64,000 nucleotides of DNA from Filibacter tadaridae (GTDB taxonomy: Bacteria; Bacillota; Bacilli; Bacillales_A; Planococcaceae). Each line of letters begins with the position of its first letter. Within the stretch, counting starts at the first letter, position 1. Of the stretch, positions 35,957 through 44,129 are shown one piece after another. The translations under genes were made by a program, and so were the position numbers. Under the pieces are notes generated by a model, which did not search any database, was not told the origin of the DNA, and saw only the letters and a program-made list of their open reading frames with translations. The stretch covers positions 62,001 to 126,000 of the forward strand of contig NZ_UXAV01000020.1 in NCBI RefSeq assembly GCF_900609045.1, written 5' to 3'.

Positions 35957-36001
35957 GTACCAGGTTATAAAACAACTCAGAGTCGTTTTATAACCTGGTA
36001 C
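35957..36001. repeat. Perfect 17-bp inverted repeat
   Basis: GTACCAGGTTATAAAAC (35957-35973) and its exact complement (35985-36001) around an 11-nt loop. It has no U-tail, so it is not a standard terminator. Confidence 0.8.
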
Positions 36002-36041
36002 CCGAATTTAATTATTGAATGACAGCATGTTTAGGTGAAAC

Positions 36042-36076
36042 AAAAAAGGTAGTTCCTAAATCCAGGAACTACCTTT
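36042..36076 (-). terminator. Intrinsic terminator, probably of the acetyltransferase transcript
   Basis: AAAGGTAGTTCCT pairs with AGGAACTACCTTT; on the minus strand it ends in CCTTTTTTG. Confidence 0.7.
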
Positions 36077-36179
36077 CATTATAAAAATGTTCTGATCTGC
36101 TTTAGGCATAGATCAATCACATCATCAGGGGCTTTTTCTGATATTGTTGCATTTCTCGCCCGAAAGACCAGATTTTTTA

Positions 36180-36206
36180 ATTGGCCCTATCTCAGAACAA
36201 CATTGT
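36180..36206 (+). repeat. Recurring boundary motif, degenerate copy F
   Basis: TTGGCCCTATCTCAGAACAA resembles the GGCCC and GGGACAA parts of copy D but has lost the central GATT. It lies 43 bases beyond the stop of the acetyltransferase gene. Confidence 0.3.
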
Positions 36207-36248
36207 ACGATTATCGTGCTTGTTTGTTAAATAGTTACAGCAAGAACG

Positions 36249-36785
36249 TCAAATTTCTTTTAATATTCTTGCTGGGTTTCCAGCCACTATTGTATTTGCA
36301 GGGACATCCTTGGTGACAACAGAACCAGCAGCTACAACTGAATTATCTCCAATTGTAACTCCGGCCAAGATTACACAACTTCCCCCAATCCATACGTCGT
36401 TACCAATTTCAATTGGAATTGCATATCCGCTCTTATTCCTGCTTTTAGGCTCAATTGAGTGACCGGCAGTATATATACCGACGTTCGGCCCTAACATGCA
36501 GTTGTCACCAATTCTAACTTCAGCCATATCTAAAATAACGCAATTATATCCGGCATAAAATTCGTTGCCAACATGAATGTTATATCCCAGGTCACAATGG
36601 AAGTTATGTTCTATGCTTGGATTGAACCCTGCATTACCGAATAATTGCTTAATTACTTCCTTTTTCCCTTCAAAATTCTCAACGTCAAAATTGTTTAATT
36701 CACGAACAAGCTTATTAGCACAGATACTTTTAATTTTAAGTTCCTCTGTACCTCGCTCATAATATTTCTTTTCCTTGTTGTCCAC
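36249..36785 (-). CDS. Maltose/galactoside O-acetyltransferase family protein
   Basis: 178 residues, slightly shorter than Maa (about 183). A Mac-type N-terminal cap (residues 1-60) is followed by a left-handed beta-helix of hexapeptide repeats, with the catalytic His in GIYTAGHSIEP (near residue 110) and IGNDVWIGGSCVILAGVTIG. It transfers acetyl from acetyl-CoA to a sugar; the in vivo substrate is unclear. The start is a GTG with GAGGG at six bases. It is isolated from sugar-transport genes and lies between motif copies F and E. Confidence 0.88.
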   Translation of the reverse strand: MDNKEKKYYERGTEELKIKSICANKLVRELNNFDVENFEGKKEVIKQLFGNAGFNPSIEHNFHCDLGYNIHVGNEFYAGYNCVILDMAEVRIGDNCMLGPNVGIYTAGHSIEPKSRNKSGYAIPIEIGNDVWIGGSCVILAGVTIGDNSVVAAGSVVTKDVPANTIVAGNPARILKEI

Positions 36786-36834
36786 CTTGTTCCCTCTCTA
36801 ACTAAAAGTATTATGTTCTGTTAAATGATTCGCT

Positions 36835-36860
36835 ATTAAAAGCGTCCGATTGTTTAAACC
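36835..36860 (+). repeat. Recurring boundary motif, copy E
   Basis: Reads AAAAGCGTCCGATTGTTTAA, 11 bases beyond the stop of the DUF4181 gene and 50 bases upstream of the acetyltransferase start. Confidence 0.55.
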
Positions 36861-36871
36861 AACTGAAAAAT

Positions 36872-37315
36872 CTATCTCAATCCAAACAAGCCGAAAAAAT
36901 CAGTTGTATAAATTGAAAGTAAAAGGATTGTAATAAATATTAATTGAAGAACCGTAAAGATATAAGCATTTCGATTTTCTGCATATTTCCATTCCATAAC
37001 CGCTGTTACGATCTCAGCTAAAAAGAGTAACATAAATAATAAAAAATACGGCTCCAAAAACAAAATTGGATTCAATGGAAGTCTTGAGACATTGATAATT
37101 ACTCCAACAATCATAGCAACAACAATGGCAATTCTAATTGTCCAATCAATCCTTTTGTGCCGCTCATTCAAATGATTGTATGAGAACATCTTCTTTTTTT
37201 CGACCTTTAGAACCCTTCTTACAATCACACTAAACAAAAACATTACTAGCCATAACACGAATAAAAACAGAAAAAACTTCGGCCAAAAAGATGATTCAAC
37301 GCCATAATAAAACAT
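36872..37315 (-). CDS. DUF4181 domain-containing membrane protein
   Basis: 147 residues with about four hydrophobic segments. The motif KKKMFSYNHLNERHKRIDW after the first membrane span is the hallmark I associate with DUF4181, a Bacillales family of unknown function that is often present in several copies per genome. The ribosome site is weak. It is a single-gene unit preceding motif copy E. Confidence 0.75.
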   Translation of the reverse strand: MFYYGVESSFWPKFFLFLFVLWLVMFLFSVIVRRVLKVEKKKMFSYNHLNERHKRIDWTIRIAIVVAMIVGVIINVSRLPLNPILFLEPYFLLFMLLFLAEIVTAVMEWKYAENRNAYIFTVLQLIFITILLLSIYTTDFFGLFGLR

Positions 37316-37505
37316 TTCGATTCCATCTCACCTACCCAATACTCCAAATCCATTCACTTTTATTTCCTATCTAAGTTATAAGATAACCTTTCATAATCTA
37401 GCTCGTTTGTTGAATAATACACTCACTGAAAATTAATTAAATTGTAATGACAAGTATAACAGAAAATTCAATGCACATATGGATTTCTACTATAATTACC
37501 CAAAA

Positions 37506-37552
37506 CAAAAAAAACAAACGTAATGGGGACTCCCATCACGCTTGTTCTTTTT
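37506..37552 (-). terminator. Intrinsic terminator of the erythromycin-esterase-like gene
   Basis: On the minus strand AACAAGCGTGATGGG pairs with CCCATTACGTTTGTT and runs into eight T. Confidence 0.85.
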
Positions 37553-37566
37553 TCTGCATTCGGCTA

Positions 37567-38838
37567 TTAGATAGTGTTGATCGATTTTTTCACAACAATC
37601 GGATTCAACGCCGTTGTCTGATCGATGAAAATAAAAGCATCATATCGACTCCCTACTTGAGAGGGTACGTAATTCCCGAATGCCTCGTATTCAGGGTCGT
37701 AAATGACGCCAATTGCTCGATGTCCAGTCCATCCATTAAAGTATTTCCGATTTTCTTCATTAAAGATGAATAACTTATCAAATGCGCCTGTCTTATGCAG
37801 AAGATGTTCCCAGGAATGTTCCCGGGCAGGAGGTACGTCAATCTTCATGAAAGGGGTGTCCCATTCAGAAGCTGCGATGACCGTCCCTCGATTAGTCCCC
37901 AATCCTACTGCAAAAACGTTTTGTTCCCCGTATTGTTCACGCAGCAGTTGCCCAACATTCAACATCCCCTCATCCTTCATCGTCGTTGCTCGGGCGTCTC
38001 CGATATGCGTGTTATGCTCCCAGATGATGATTTTAGTGTCCTCTCCGTTGTGCTTTCTAACTTCATTGATTGCTTCCACCATATGTTCATCCCGAATATT
38101 CCAAGACTGTGCATTGTCTTGCAGCATGGCACGGTAGTATTCTTCCGCATTTTTCGCGACAAGTGCATTCACTTTCATATTCAGATCGGCTTCCATCTTA
38201 TCTTCATAATGATCTTTATGAGAACGGATAGACATTAACAACTCACTTACCTCATCAATGCACACCTGCGAAAAATGCGCCGTGGAAATTGCATAATGCT
38301 CCGGCATTCCGTTGAACGGTTCAAAGCAGGAAAATGCTTTTTTGGCCAGTTTAAGATTGGCCCCTGCCGGATTGGATTCGGTTAAATAACGGATGATTTC
38401 CTCCATCGACTCCCATAAGCTATAAATATCGACACCGTAAAACCCGACTTTTTCATTTGAAGTGGTATTGTGCATTTTCAACCAGTCAATGAACTCGGCT
38501 ATCTCTTCATTGGCCCACATCCAGGTCGGCCATCTACTAAATGCCTGCAAGACGTCCCGGGCATCGGCCGTTTCGTCGGCATACCCTTTTATGTACTGAT
38601 TGACTTGTTGCGATGACGGCCAATCGCCTTCCACCGCAATTGCCGAAAACCCTTTCTGCTCAATCAACAACTTGGATAACTTCGCCCGTACTTTGTAAAA
38701 CTCCGAAGTTCCATGGCTAGCTTCCCCCAAAAGAACAACTTTCGCTTCCCCAATCGCCTCAACGATTGAACCAAGATCATCGTCCGATTCATAGGGAATC
38801 GCATAGTTTTTGACAGCTTCTTCAAGTGTAAAACCCAA
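37567..38838 (-). CDS. Erythromycin esterase family protein
   Basis: 423 residues covering the whole Ere-like domain. Landmarks with likely catalytic residues: VVLLGEASHGTSEFYKVRAK (His near residue 42), IAVEGDWPSS (Glu near 70), and IIWEHNTHIGDARAT (His near 265). Ere enzymes open macrolide lactones by hydrolysis, but many chromosomal homologues in Bacillus have no macrolide activity. The best start is a TTG at 38838; an ATG 24 bases upstream is in another frame. Standing alone, with its own terminator. Confidence 0.88.
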   Translation of the reverse strand: MGFTLEEAVKNYAIPYESDDDLGSIVEAIGEAKVVLLGEASHGTSEFYKVRAKLSKLLIEQKGFSAIAVEGDWPSSQQVNQYIKGYADETADARDVLQAFSRWPTWMWANEEIAEFIDWLKMHNTTSNEKVGFYGVDIYSLWESMEEIIRYLTESNPAGANLKLAKKAFSCFEPFNGMPEHYAISTAHFSQVCIDEVSELLMSIRSHKDHYEDKMEADLNMKVNALVAKNAEEYYRAMLQDNAQSWNIRDEHMVEAINEVRKHNGEDTKIIIWEHNTHIGDARATTMKDEGMLNVGQLLREQYGEQNVFAVGLGTNRGTVIAASEWDTPFMKIDVPPAREHSWEHLLHKTGAFDKLFIFNEENRKYFNGWTGHRAIGVIYDPEYEAFGNYVPSQVGSRYDAFIFIDQTTALNPIVVKKSINTI

Positions 38839-38917
38839 TTGGATAACCCCATTTCCTGCACAGTTTAATGGTAGTATACCCAGTTTCTCATAACGTACCC
38901 TTTCTTCAAAATCGCAC

Positions 38918-39802
38918 TTATTTATTCCCTATTATATCCACAAACCTTGTAGATGCGGGTGATAAGGATACACTTTTCAAGAAGCATATACCTACGCTCC
39001 TCTTTGGTATTTCTTCGATTAACTGCACTTCATGCACTAATCCTGTCGTTAAATAATCTCGGGAAAATTCTTTCGTCACACAAGCGATGCCTAAATTTAT
39101 TTTTGCAAACTCCAATAATAAGTCATGCGAGCCTAATTCAAATTCCGGGGAAAGCTTTATCCCTTTCGTTATCATATAATCCTCTACATACCTTCTTGAA
39201 TTTGATTTTGATTCCAAAAATATTAATGGCAGTTTTACTAATTCAGCCAGACTTACTGGCTTGGCTAATATTTTTTTGAATTTCTCCCCGTACACAAATG
39301 TATCCTGGATTTCAAAACAAGGTCTCAATTCCAATGCAGGGTCATCGATGGGAAAGTTACAAATGGCAATATCAATTCTTCCCGACTTTAAAATCGAACA
39401 AAGTTCCAATGTCGTGCCATTCACGATTGTAAATTTGATATTAGGGTATCGATTATGGAATGTTTCCAAATAGGGAAGTAAAAAGTACCTGGAAATTGTA
39501 TCGCCTACGCCTATCTTTAATTCACCTGTTGTCAGGTTTTTGAATTCCAGTATTTTCTCTTCTCCGACGTCGATTAAATTAATGGCCGAATTCGCATACT
39601 CAAACAGAAGACTGCCTTCATTCGTCAGAGACACTCCTTTTGGCGTTCGATTAAAAAGCCGTGTATCCAATTCCCTTTCCAATTGCATGATTGCTTGACT
39701 CACTGCTGATTGCGTCATATAAAGGCTTTTTGCCGCCTCCGAGAAACTTTTGCTTTTACCTACCCGAGAGAATATTTTATACAAGTCCAATTTACTTACC
39801 AT
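38918..39802 (-). CDS. LysR family transcriptional regulator
   Basis: 294 residues from the ATG at 39802 (GGTGG four bases upstream). N-terminal helix-turn-helix SFSEAAKSLYMTQSAVSQAI (residues 20-40), then a periplasmic-binding-like effector domain starting TTGELKIGVGDTISRY near residue 90. Divergent from the F420-ligase-like gene, with 118 bases between the two starts, a classical arrangement for LysR control of the neighbour. The effector is unknown. Confidence 0.92.
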   Translation of the reverse strand: MVSKLDLYKIFSRVGKSKSFSEAAKSLYMTQSAVSQAIMQLERELDTRLFNRTPKGVSLTNEGSLLFEYANSAINLIDVGEEKILEFKNLTTGELKIGVGDTISRYFLLPYLETFHNRYPNIKFTIVNGTTLELCSILKSGRIDIAICNFPIDDPALELRPCFEIQDTFVYGEKFKKILAKPVSLAELVKLPLIFLESKSNSRRYVEDYMITKGIKLSPEFELGSHDLLLEFAKINLGIACVTKEFSRDYLTTGLVHEVQLIEEIPKRSVGICFLKSVSLSPASTRFVDIIGNK

Positions 39803-39847
39803 ATAACCACCACTTATACCCACCATTCAATATATTAATTTTATTTA

Positions 39848-39869
39848 TACCACTAAACTGTTGTATAGT
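39848..39869. promoter_or_regulatory. Candidate LysR operator and -10 element
   Basis: Imperfect dyad TACCAC-TAAACT-GTTGTA (39848-39865), overlapping TATAGT at 39864-39869, which would be the -10 box of the plus-strand gene. Placement fits LysR activation, but only from pattern. Confidence 0.4.
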
Positions 39870-39920
39870 ACAGAGAGAGATCAGTTACACTAACAATAAT
39901 TGTAGTAAGGGGCGATCATT

Positions 39921-41111
39921 TTGGAAAGAGTAGTCGGAACTGTCGTTAGAGGACTTCGCGGTCCAATCATCAATCAAGGGAACAATATTGAAGAAATCGT
40001 CGTAGATAGTGTGTTAAACGCAGCACAAGTTGAAGGATTTTCCATTAACGACAAAGATATCGTCACTATAACAGAATCGATTGTTGCGCGGGCACAAGGC
40101 AACTACGCCACTGTCGATCATATCGCTAAAGATGTTCATGCGAAATTCGGTGAAGAAACGGTCGGCGTCATATTCCCGATTTTAAGCCGTAATCGTTTTG
40201 CAATTTGTCTTCGTGGAATTGCGAAAGGAGTTAAGAAAGTTGTATTAATGCTTAGCTACCCGTCTGACGAAGTTGGAAACCACTTAGTGGATTTAGATAT
40301 GCTTGACGAAAAAGGCATTAACCCTTGGACTGACGTGTTAACAGAAAAACAATTCCGCGATAACTTCGGTCACAATAAACACGCGTTTACAGGCGTTGAC
40401 TATATTGATTACTATAAATCATTAATCGAAGAATATGGCGTTGAATGCGAAGTCATCTTCTCAAACAATCCGCGCACTATTTTAGATTACACCAAAAATA
40501 TTTTGACTTGTGATATACACACGCGGTTCAGAACTAAGAAGATATTGAAAGCAAACGGCGGCGAGAAAGTTTACAGCCTTGATAACATATTGGCTGATTC
40601 CATTGACGGTAGCGGCCATAACGAAGACTATGGTCTACTAGGCTCAAATAAGGCGACTGAAGACAGCGTCAAACTTTTCCCACGTAATTGCCAACCTGTC
40701 GTAGACAATATTCAGCATATGCTCAAAGAAAAGACGGGCAAAAGTGTTGAAGTCATGATTTACGGAGACGGCGCATTCAAAGATCCGGTAGGTAAGATAT
40801 GGGAACTTGCTGACCCAGTCGTTTCACCTGCTTATACAGCGGGACTTGACGGCACACCGAATGAAATAAAGTTGAAGTATCTTGCCGATAACAACTTTGC
40901 TGATTTAAGAGGCGACGAACTTAAACAAGCCATATCCCAATACATTGACAACAAGGGCGCAGATCTTGTAGGAACAATGGAAGCACAAGGAACGACGCCA
41001 AGAAAACTAACTGATTTGATCGGCTCCCTATCTGACTTAACTTCAGGAAGCGGAGATAAAGGGACACCAATGGTATTCATTCAGGGCTATTTTGATAACT
41101 ATACGAAATAA
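39921..41111 (+). CDS. Coenzyme F420-0:L-glutamate ligase-like protein
   Basis: 396 residues. N-terminal VVRGLRGPIINQGNNIEEIV and DIVTITESIVARAQGNYA resemble the CofE/FbiB glutamate-ligase fold, while the C-terminal half is an extension with no family I can name (QGYFDNYTK at the end). True CofE adds gamma-linked glutamate to F420, a cofactor that Bacillales are not known to make, so a different amide-bond substrate is likely. The start is a TTG with AAGGGG at eight bases. It is the divergent partner of the LysR gene. Confidence 0.75.
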   Translation: MERVVGTVVRGLRGPIINQGNNIEEIVVDSVLNAAQVEGFSINDKDIVTITESIVARAQGNYATVDHIAKDVHAKFGEETVGVIFPILSRNRFAICLRGIAKGVKKVVLMLSYPSDEVGNHLVDLDMLDEKGINPWTDVLTEKQFRDNFGHNKHAFTGVDYIDYYKSLIEEYGVECEVIFSNNPRTILDYTKNILTCDIHTRFRTKKILKANGGEKVYSLDNILADSIDGSGHNEDYGLLGSNKATEDSVKLFPRNCQPVVDNIQHMLKEKTGKSVEVMIYGDGAFKDPVGKIWELADPVVSPAYTAGLDGTPNEIKLKYLADNNFADLRGDELKQAISQYIDNKGADLVGTMEAQGTTPRKLTDLIGSLSDLTSGSGDKGTPMVFIQGYFDNYTK

Positions 41112-41152
41112 GCCTGTCTATTACAGATGGACAAATTTATATTTAAATTATG

Positions 41153-41190
41153 AAAAGAGCTATAAACCTTATTGGTTTTAGCTCTTTTTT
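41153..41190 (+). terminator. Intrinsic terminator of the F420-ligase-like gene
   Basis: AAAAGAGCTATAAACC pairs with GGTTTTAGCTCTTTTT around TTATT. Confidence 0.9.
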
Positions 41191-41195
41191 GTTTT

Positions 41196-41339
41196 GGATG
41201 GGGGATGCCTACCATTCAGACTACTGATAGTCCCCGTAAAGTCTTCATTAACTTTTAAATTGTAATTTAAGCGAAGTATTTTTTGCTTCACAATTTCATC
41301 TGCAAGTTGCTTCGCTATTAGTATTGCACCTACATGTAC
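41196..41339 (-). pseudogene. Possible relic of a CdaR-type sugar-diacid regulator
   Basis: A minus-strand frame without start codon reads ILIAKQLADEIVKQKILRLN then YNLKVNEDFTGTISSLNGRH. The AKQLADEIV stretch resembles the N-terminus of CdaR regulators (family pattern LTKELAQEIV...N.NVMD..G.II.SG..R). CdaR genes commonly accompany glycerate kinase and GntP permease genes, which follow here. The remaining about 330 residues of the regulator are absent. The identification rests on a short match. Confidence 0.35.
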
Positions 41340-41446
41340 AAAACTGGGACATAAATTTCATAGAAAGCCATACATTAAGTATATTGTATTACCACAATTA
41401 TTAACCTACTATTCTTGTAAGTACTTTAAATAAAGGGGGGTCGACA

Positions 41447-42589
41447 TTGAAAGTCATTTTAGCACCAGACTCCTTTAAAGGGAGTTTAACAGCTCTTGAA
41501 GCAGCCAAAGCGATGGCTACGGGAATTCATGAATTCGATTCCTTCATACATACAGTCCTGTTGCCTGTAGCTGACGGCGGTGAAGGAACAATGAAAAGCT
41601 TGGTTGACGCAACAAACGGGAAAATTGTTTATGTCGATGTACAGGATCCACTTGGCCGCCCTATCAAAGCGGGATACGGCGTTCTAGGCGATGGTGAAAC
41701 TTGTATCATCGAATTTGCAGAAGCATCTGGGTTGATGCTGTTAACCGCGTCTGAAAGAAATCCGATGGAAGCATCCTCATTTGGAACTGGTGAAGTCATC
41801 AAGCATGCGCTTAATGACAGATATCGCAAGTTTATTATTGGACTGGGGGGGAGTGCAACAAATGATGGTGGGGCCGGAATGCTACAAGCGTTGGGCATGC
41901 GATTTCTAGATATTGCTGGAATGGAGTTACCCATCGGCGGTGAGGGTCTTTTCAACCTTCAGAGAATCGACAATTCGAATTTCGACAAGCGCATAGCGAG
42001 TAGTGAATTCATTCTCGCGTGTGATGTAAAAAACCCTTTTGTCGGTTCAACTGGGGCATCTGCTGTTTTTGGCCCGCAAAAAGGTGCATCTTCTGAAATG
42101 GTAAAGTTGCTTGATAGAAGCCTGACTCAATTTGCAGATATAGTTGAAAAGTTGACGGGAATCTCCCTTCATTCCAAAAAAGGAGCTGGTGCAGCGGGTG
42201 GTGCAGGCGGTGCATTTCAGGCATTTTTCGGTTGTACAATGAGTCAAGGAATCGACGTTGTCTTGAACGCTATATCATTTGATGCTCATGTCAAATCTGC
42301 GAACTTGATCTTGACAGGCGAAGGAAAAACGGATGTTCAAACACTATCTGGGAAAACACCTTTTGGGGTAGCAAAGGTTGCGCATAGAGAAAGTATCCCC
42401 ATCATTCTGATTTCTGGTGCGGTAGATGAAGAATGTCGTGAATCGTTAATGTCAATGTTCGATGAAATACATGCCCTTACGGATGATTCTGTTTCATCAG
42501 AGGAAGCAATTGAACATGCATTTCACCTTTTACAAAAGAAAACAAAAGTTGTTTTTGAAGATTATATAAAAAATAGAATCGGGGTGTAG
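41447..42589 (+). CDS. Glycerate kinase (GlxK/GarK family)
   Basis: 380 residues, usual for glycerate 2-kinase of this family. Begins KVILAPDSFKGSLTALEAA, contains PVADGGEGTM near residue 45, the glycine-rich FIIGLGGSATNDGGAGMLQA near 125 and LILTGEGKTDVQTLSGKTP near 285. It phosphorylates D-glycerate with ATP, feeding glycolysis. The TTG start at 41447 has AAGGGGGG six bases upstream. Two bases separate it from the permease gene, so they form an operon for glycerate or glucarate-derived carbon. Confidence 0.95.
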   Translation: MKVILAPDSFKGSLTALEAAKAMATGIHEFDSFIHTVLLPVADGGEGTMKSLVDATNGKIVYVDVQDPLGRPIKAGYGVLGDGETCIIEFAEASGLMLLTASERNPMEASSFGTGEVIKHALNDRYRKFIIGLGGSATNDGGAGMLQALGMRFLDIAGMELPIGGEGLFNLQRIDNSNFDKRIASSEFILACDVKNPFVGSTGASAVFGPQKGASSEMVKLLDRSLTQFADIVEKLTGISLHSKKGAGAAGGAGGAFQAFFGCTMSQGIDVVLNAISFDAHVKSANLILTGEGKTDVQTLSGKTPFGVAKVAHRESIPIILISGAVDEECRESLMSMFDEIHALTDDSVSSEEAIEHAFHLLQKKTKVVFEDYIKNRIGV

Positions 42590-42591
42590 AG

Positions 42592-43938
42592 ATGTTATTT
42601 GCTGTTATAGCTATAGGGGTACTACTAATTGTTTTACTGACTGCGGTATTTAAGGTTCACCCATTCTTGTCCCTGCTGGCAGGGGCTTTCTTTGTTGGTA
42701 TCGCTTCAGGAATGCCATTACTATCGGTTGTTGAGAGTGTGAATGACGGATTCGGCGGCTTAATGAAGGGCATCGGTTTGGTAATCGTTGCGGGTACAAT
42801 TATCGGGGTTATTTTAGAGAAGTCGGGTGCGGCCTTCCGGATGGCGGAAGTCGTGCTTCGTGTAATCGGTGAAAAAAGACCACAATTAGCTATGTCTATA
42901 ATTGGTTATATTGTTTCTATCCCCGTGTTTTGTGATTCAGGTTTCATTATATTAACAAGCTTGAAAAAAGCATTGGCTAAACGGGCCAAAGTTACCATTG
43001 CATCGATGGCAGTTGCACTCGCAACCGGTCTGTACGCAACGCATACATTAGTACCACCAACACCAGGTCCAATTGCGGCGGCGGGGAATATTGGCGCCGA
43101 AGGATTCCTGGGTACGATTATCTTAATCGGATTAATTGTCGCAATTCCAGCAGTCGTTGTCGGTTATATTTGGGCGGTGAAGGTTGGATCGAAAATAGAG
43201 GTACCAGAAGATTTAACGGATGACGGTCTTAATTATGAAGAGATTATAAAGTCATTTGGTAAAATGCCATCTACGTTTAAAGCATTTTTTCCGATTGTCT
43301 TGCCGATTGTTTTAATTGGGCTTGGATCAATTGCAGATTTCGTTGGAGATGATACCGGTTTTTATACTCTTTTGAGCTTTTTAGGGAAACCAACTGTGGC
43401 CTTATTATTGGGTGTAATGGCTTCCTTCCTATTGTTACCTAAAATGAATGAAGAAACATTGACTGGTTGGATAGGAGAAGGAGTTAAAGAGGCTGCACCG
43501 ATTCTTCTTATAACGGGTGCTGGTGGTGCATTTGGAAAGGTAATTTCAAATTCCGGTGTTGCGGATTTAATTGCTAAGATGAATTTTGATGCGTTGGCGG
43601 GTGGTGCATTATTCTTACTTGTGCCATTTGTCATTGCGGCCGCATTGAAAACGGCTCAAGGCTCATCTACAGCTGCACTTGTCATTGCGTCTACATTAGT
43701 AGCGCCACTTTTACCTGTAATGGGTATTGAAGGGGCGATTCCATTAGCGCTTGTTGTCATGGCGATCGGAGCAGGTGCGATGACGGTTAGTCATGTAAAC
43801 GACAGCTTTTTCTGGGTCATCACAGAATTTAGCGGTATGAAAGTGACAGATGCGTATAGGGCCCAAACAATGGCGACACTGTTAATGGGAGTGACAACGA
43901 TTGTGGTAACAATGTTGTTATGGATCATTCTCGTTTGA
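42592..43938 (+). CDS. GntP family permease
   Basis: 448 residues and about 12-14 membrane spans. GntP family features include IPVFCDSGFIILTSLKKALA, ATHTLVPPTPGPIAAAGNIG and AALKTAQGSSTAALV. The family imports gluconate, glycerate and related sugar acids by proton symport. Immediately after glycerate kinase, so glycerate is the likely cargo. GGGGTG-type ribosome site in the end of the kinase gene. A terminator follows. Confidence 0.95.
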   Translation: MLFAVIAIGVLLIVLLTAVFKVHPFLSLLAGAFFVGIASGMPLLSVVESVNDGFGGLMKGIGLVIVAGTIIGVILEKSGAAFRMAEVVLRVIGEKRPQLAMSIIGYIVSIPVFCDSGFIILTSLKKALAKRAKVTIASMAVALATGLYATHTLVPPTPGPIAAAGNIGAEGFLGTIILIGLIVAIPAVVVGYIWAVKVGSKIEVPEDLTDDGLNYEEIIKSFGKMPSTFKAFFPIVLPIVLIGLGSIADFVGDDTGFYTLLSFLGKPTVALLLGVMASFLLLPKMNEETLTGWIGEGVKEAAPILLITGAGGAFGKVISNSGVADLIAKMNFDALAGGALFLLVPFVIAAALKTAQGSSTAALVIASTLVAPLLPVMGIEGAIPLALVVMAIGAGAMTVSHVNDSFFWVITEFSGMKVTDAYRAQTMATLLMGVTTIVVTMLLWIILV

Positions 43939-43948
43939 TTATTGAATC

Positions 43949-43993
43949 GAAAAGTATTCTACTTACACCATACGTAAGTAGAATACTTTTTTA
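43949..43993 (+). terminator. Intrinsic terminator of the glycerate operon
   Basis: AAAAGTATTCTACTTA pairs with TAAGTAGAATACTTTT and is followed by TT. Confidence 0.9.
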
Positions 43994-44129
43994 CTTGTTT
44001 TGTCGAACCTTTCGATGCTCGGATCGATTACGGTACCTGTATCTCAAACTAACTCCAAAGTTCTAGTTATCGTAACTTAGTGATTACTACACGAATGTAC
44101 ACATGGTATAGTAAACGTAGGTGATGAAT

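Noticed and set aside
35715-35975. Minus-strand open frame of 86 codons
   Set aside because: It covers the marR promoter and operator and half of a perfect inverted repeat; no family resemblance and no start signal.
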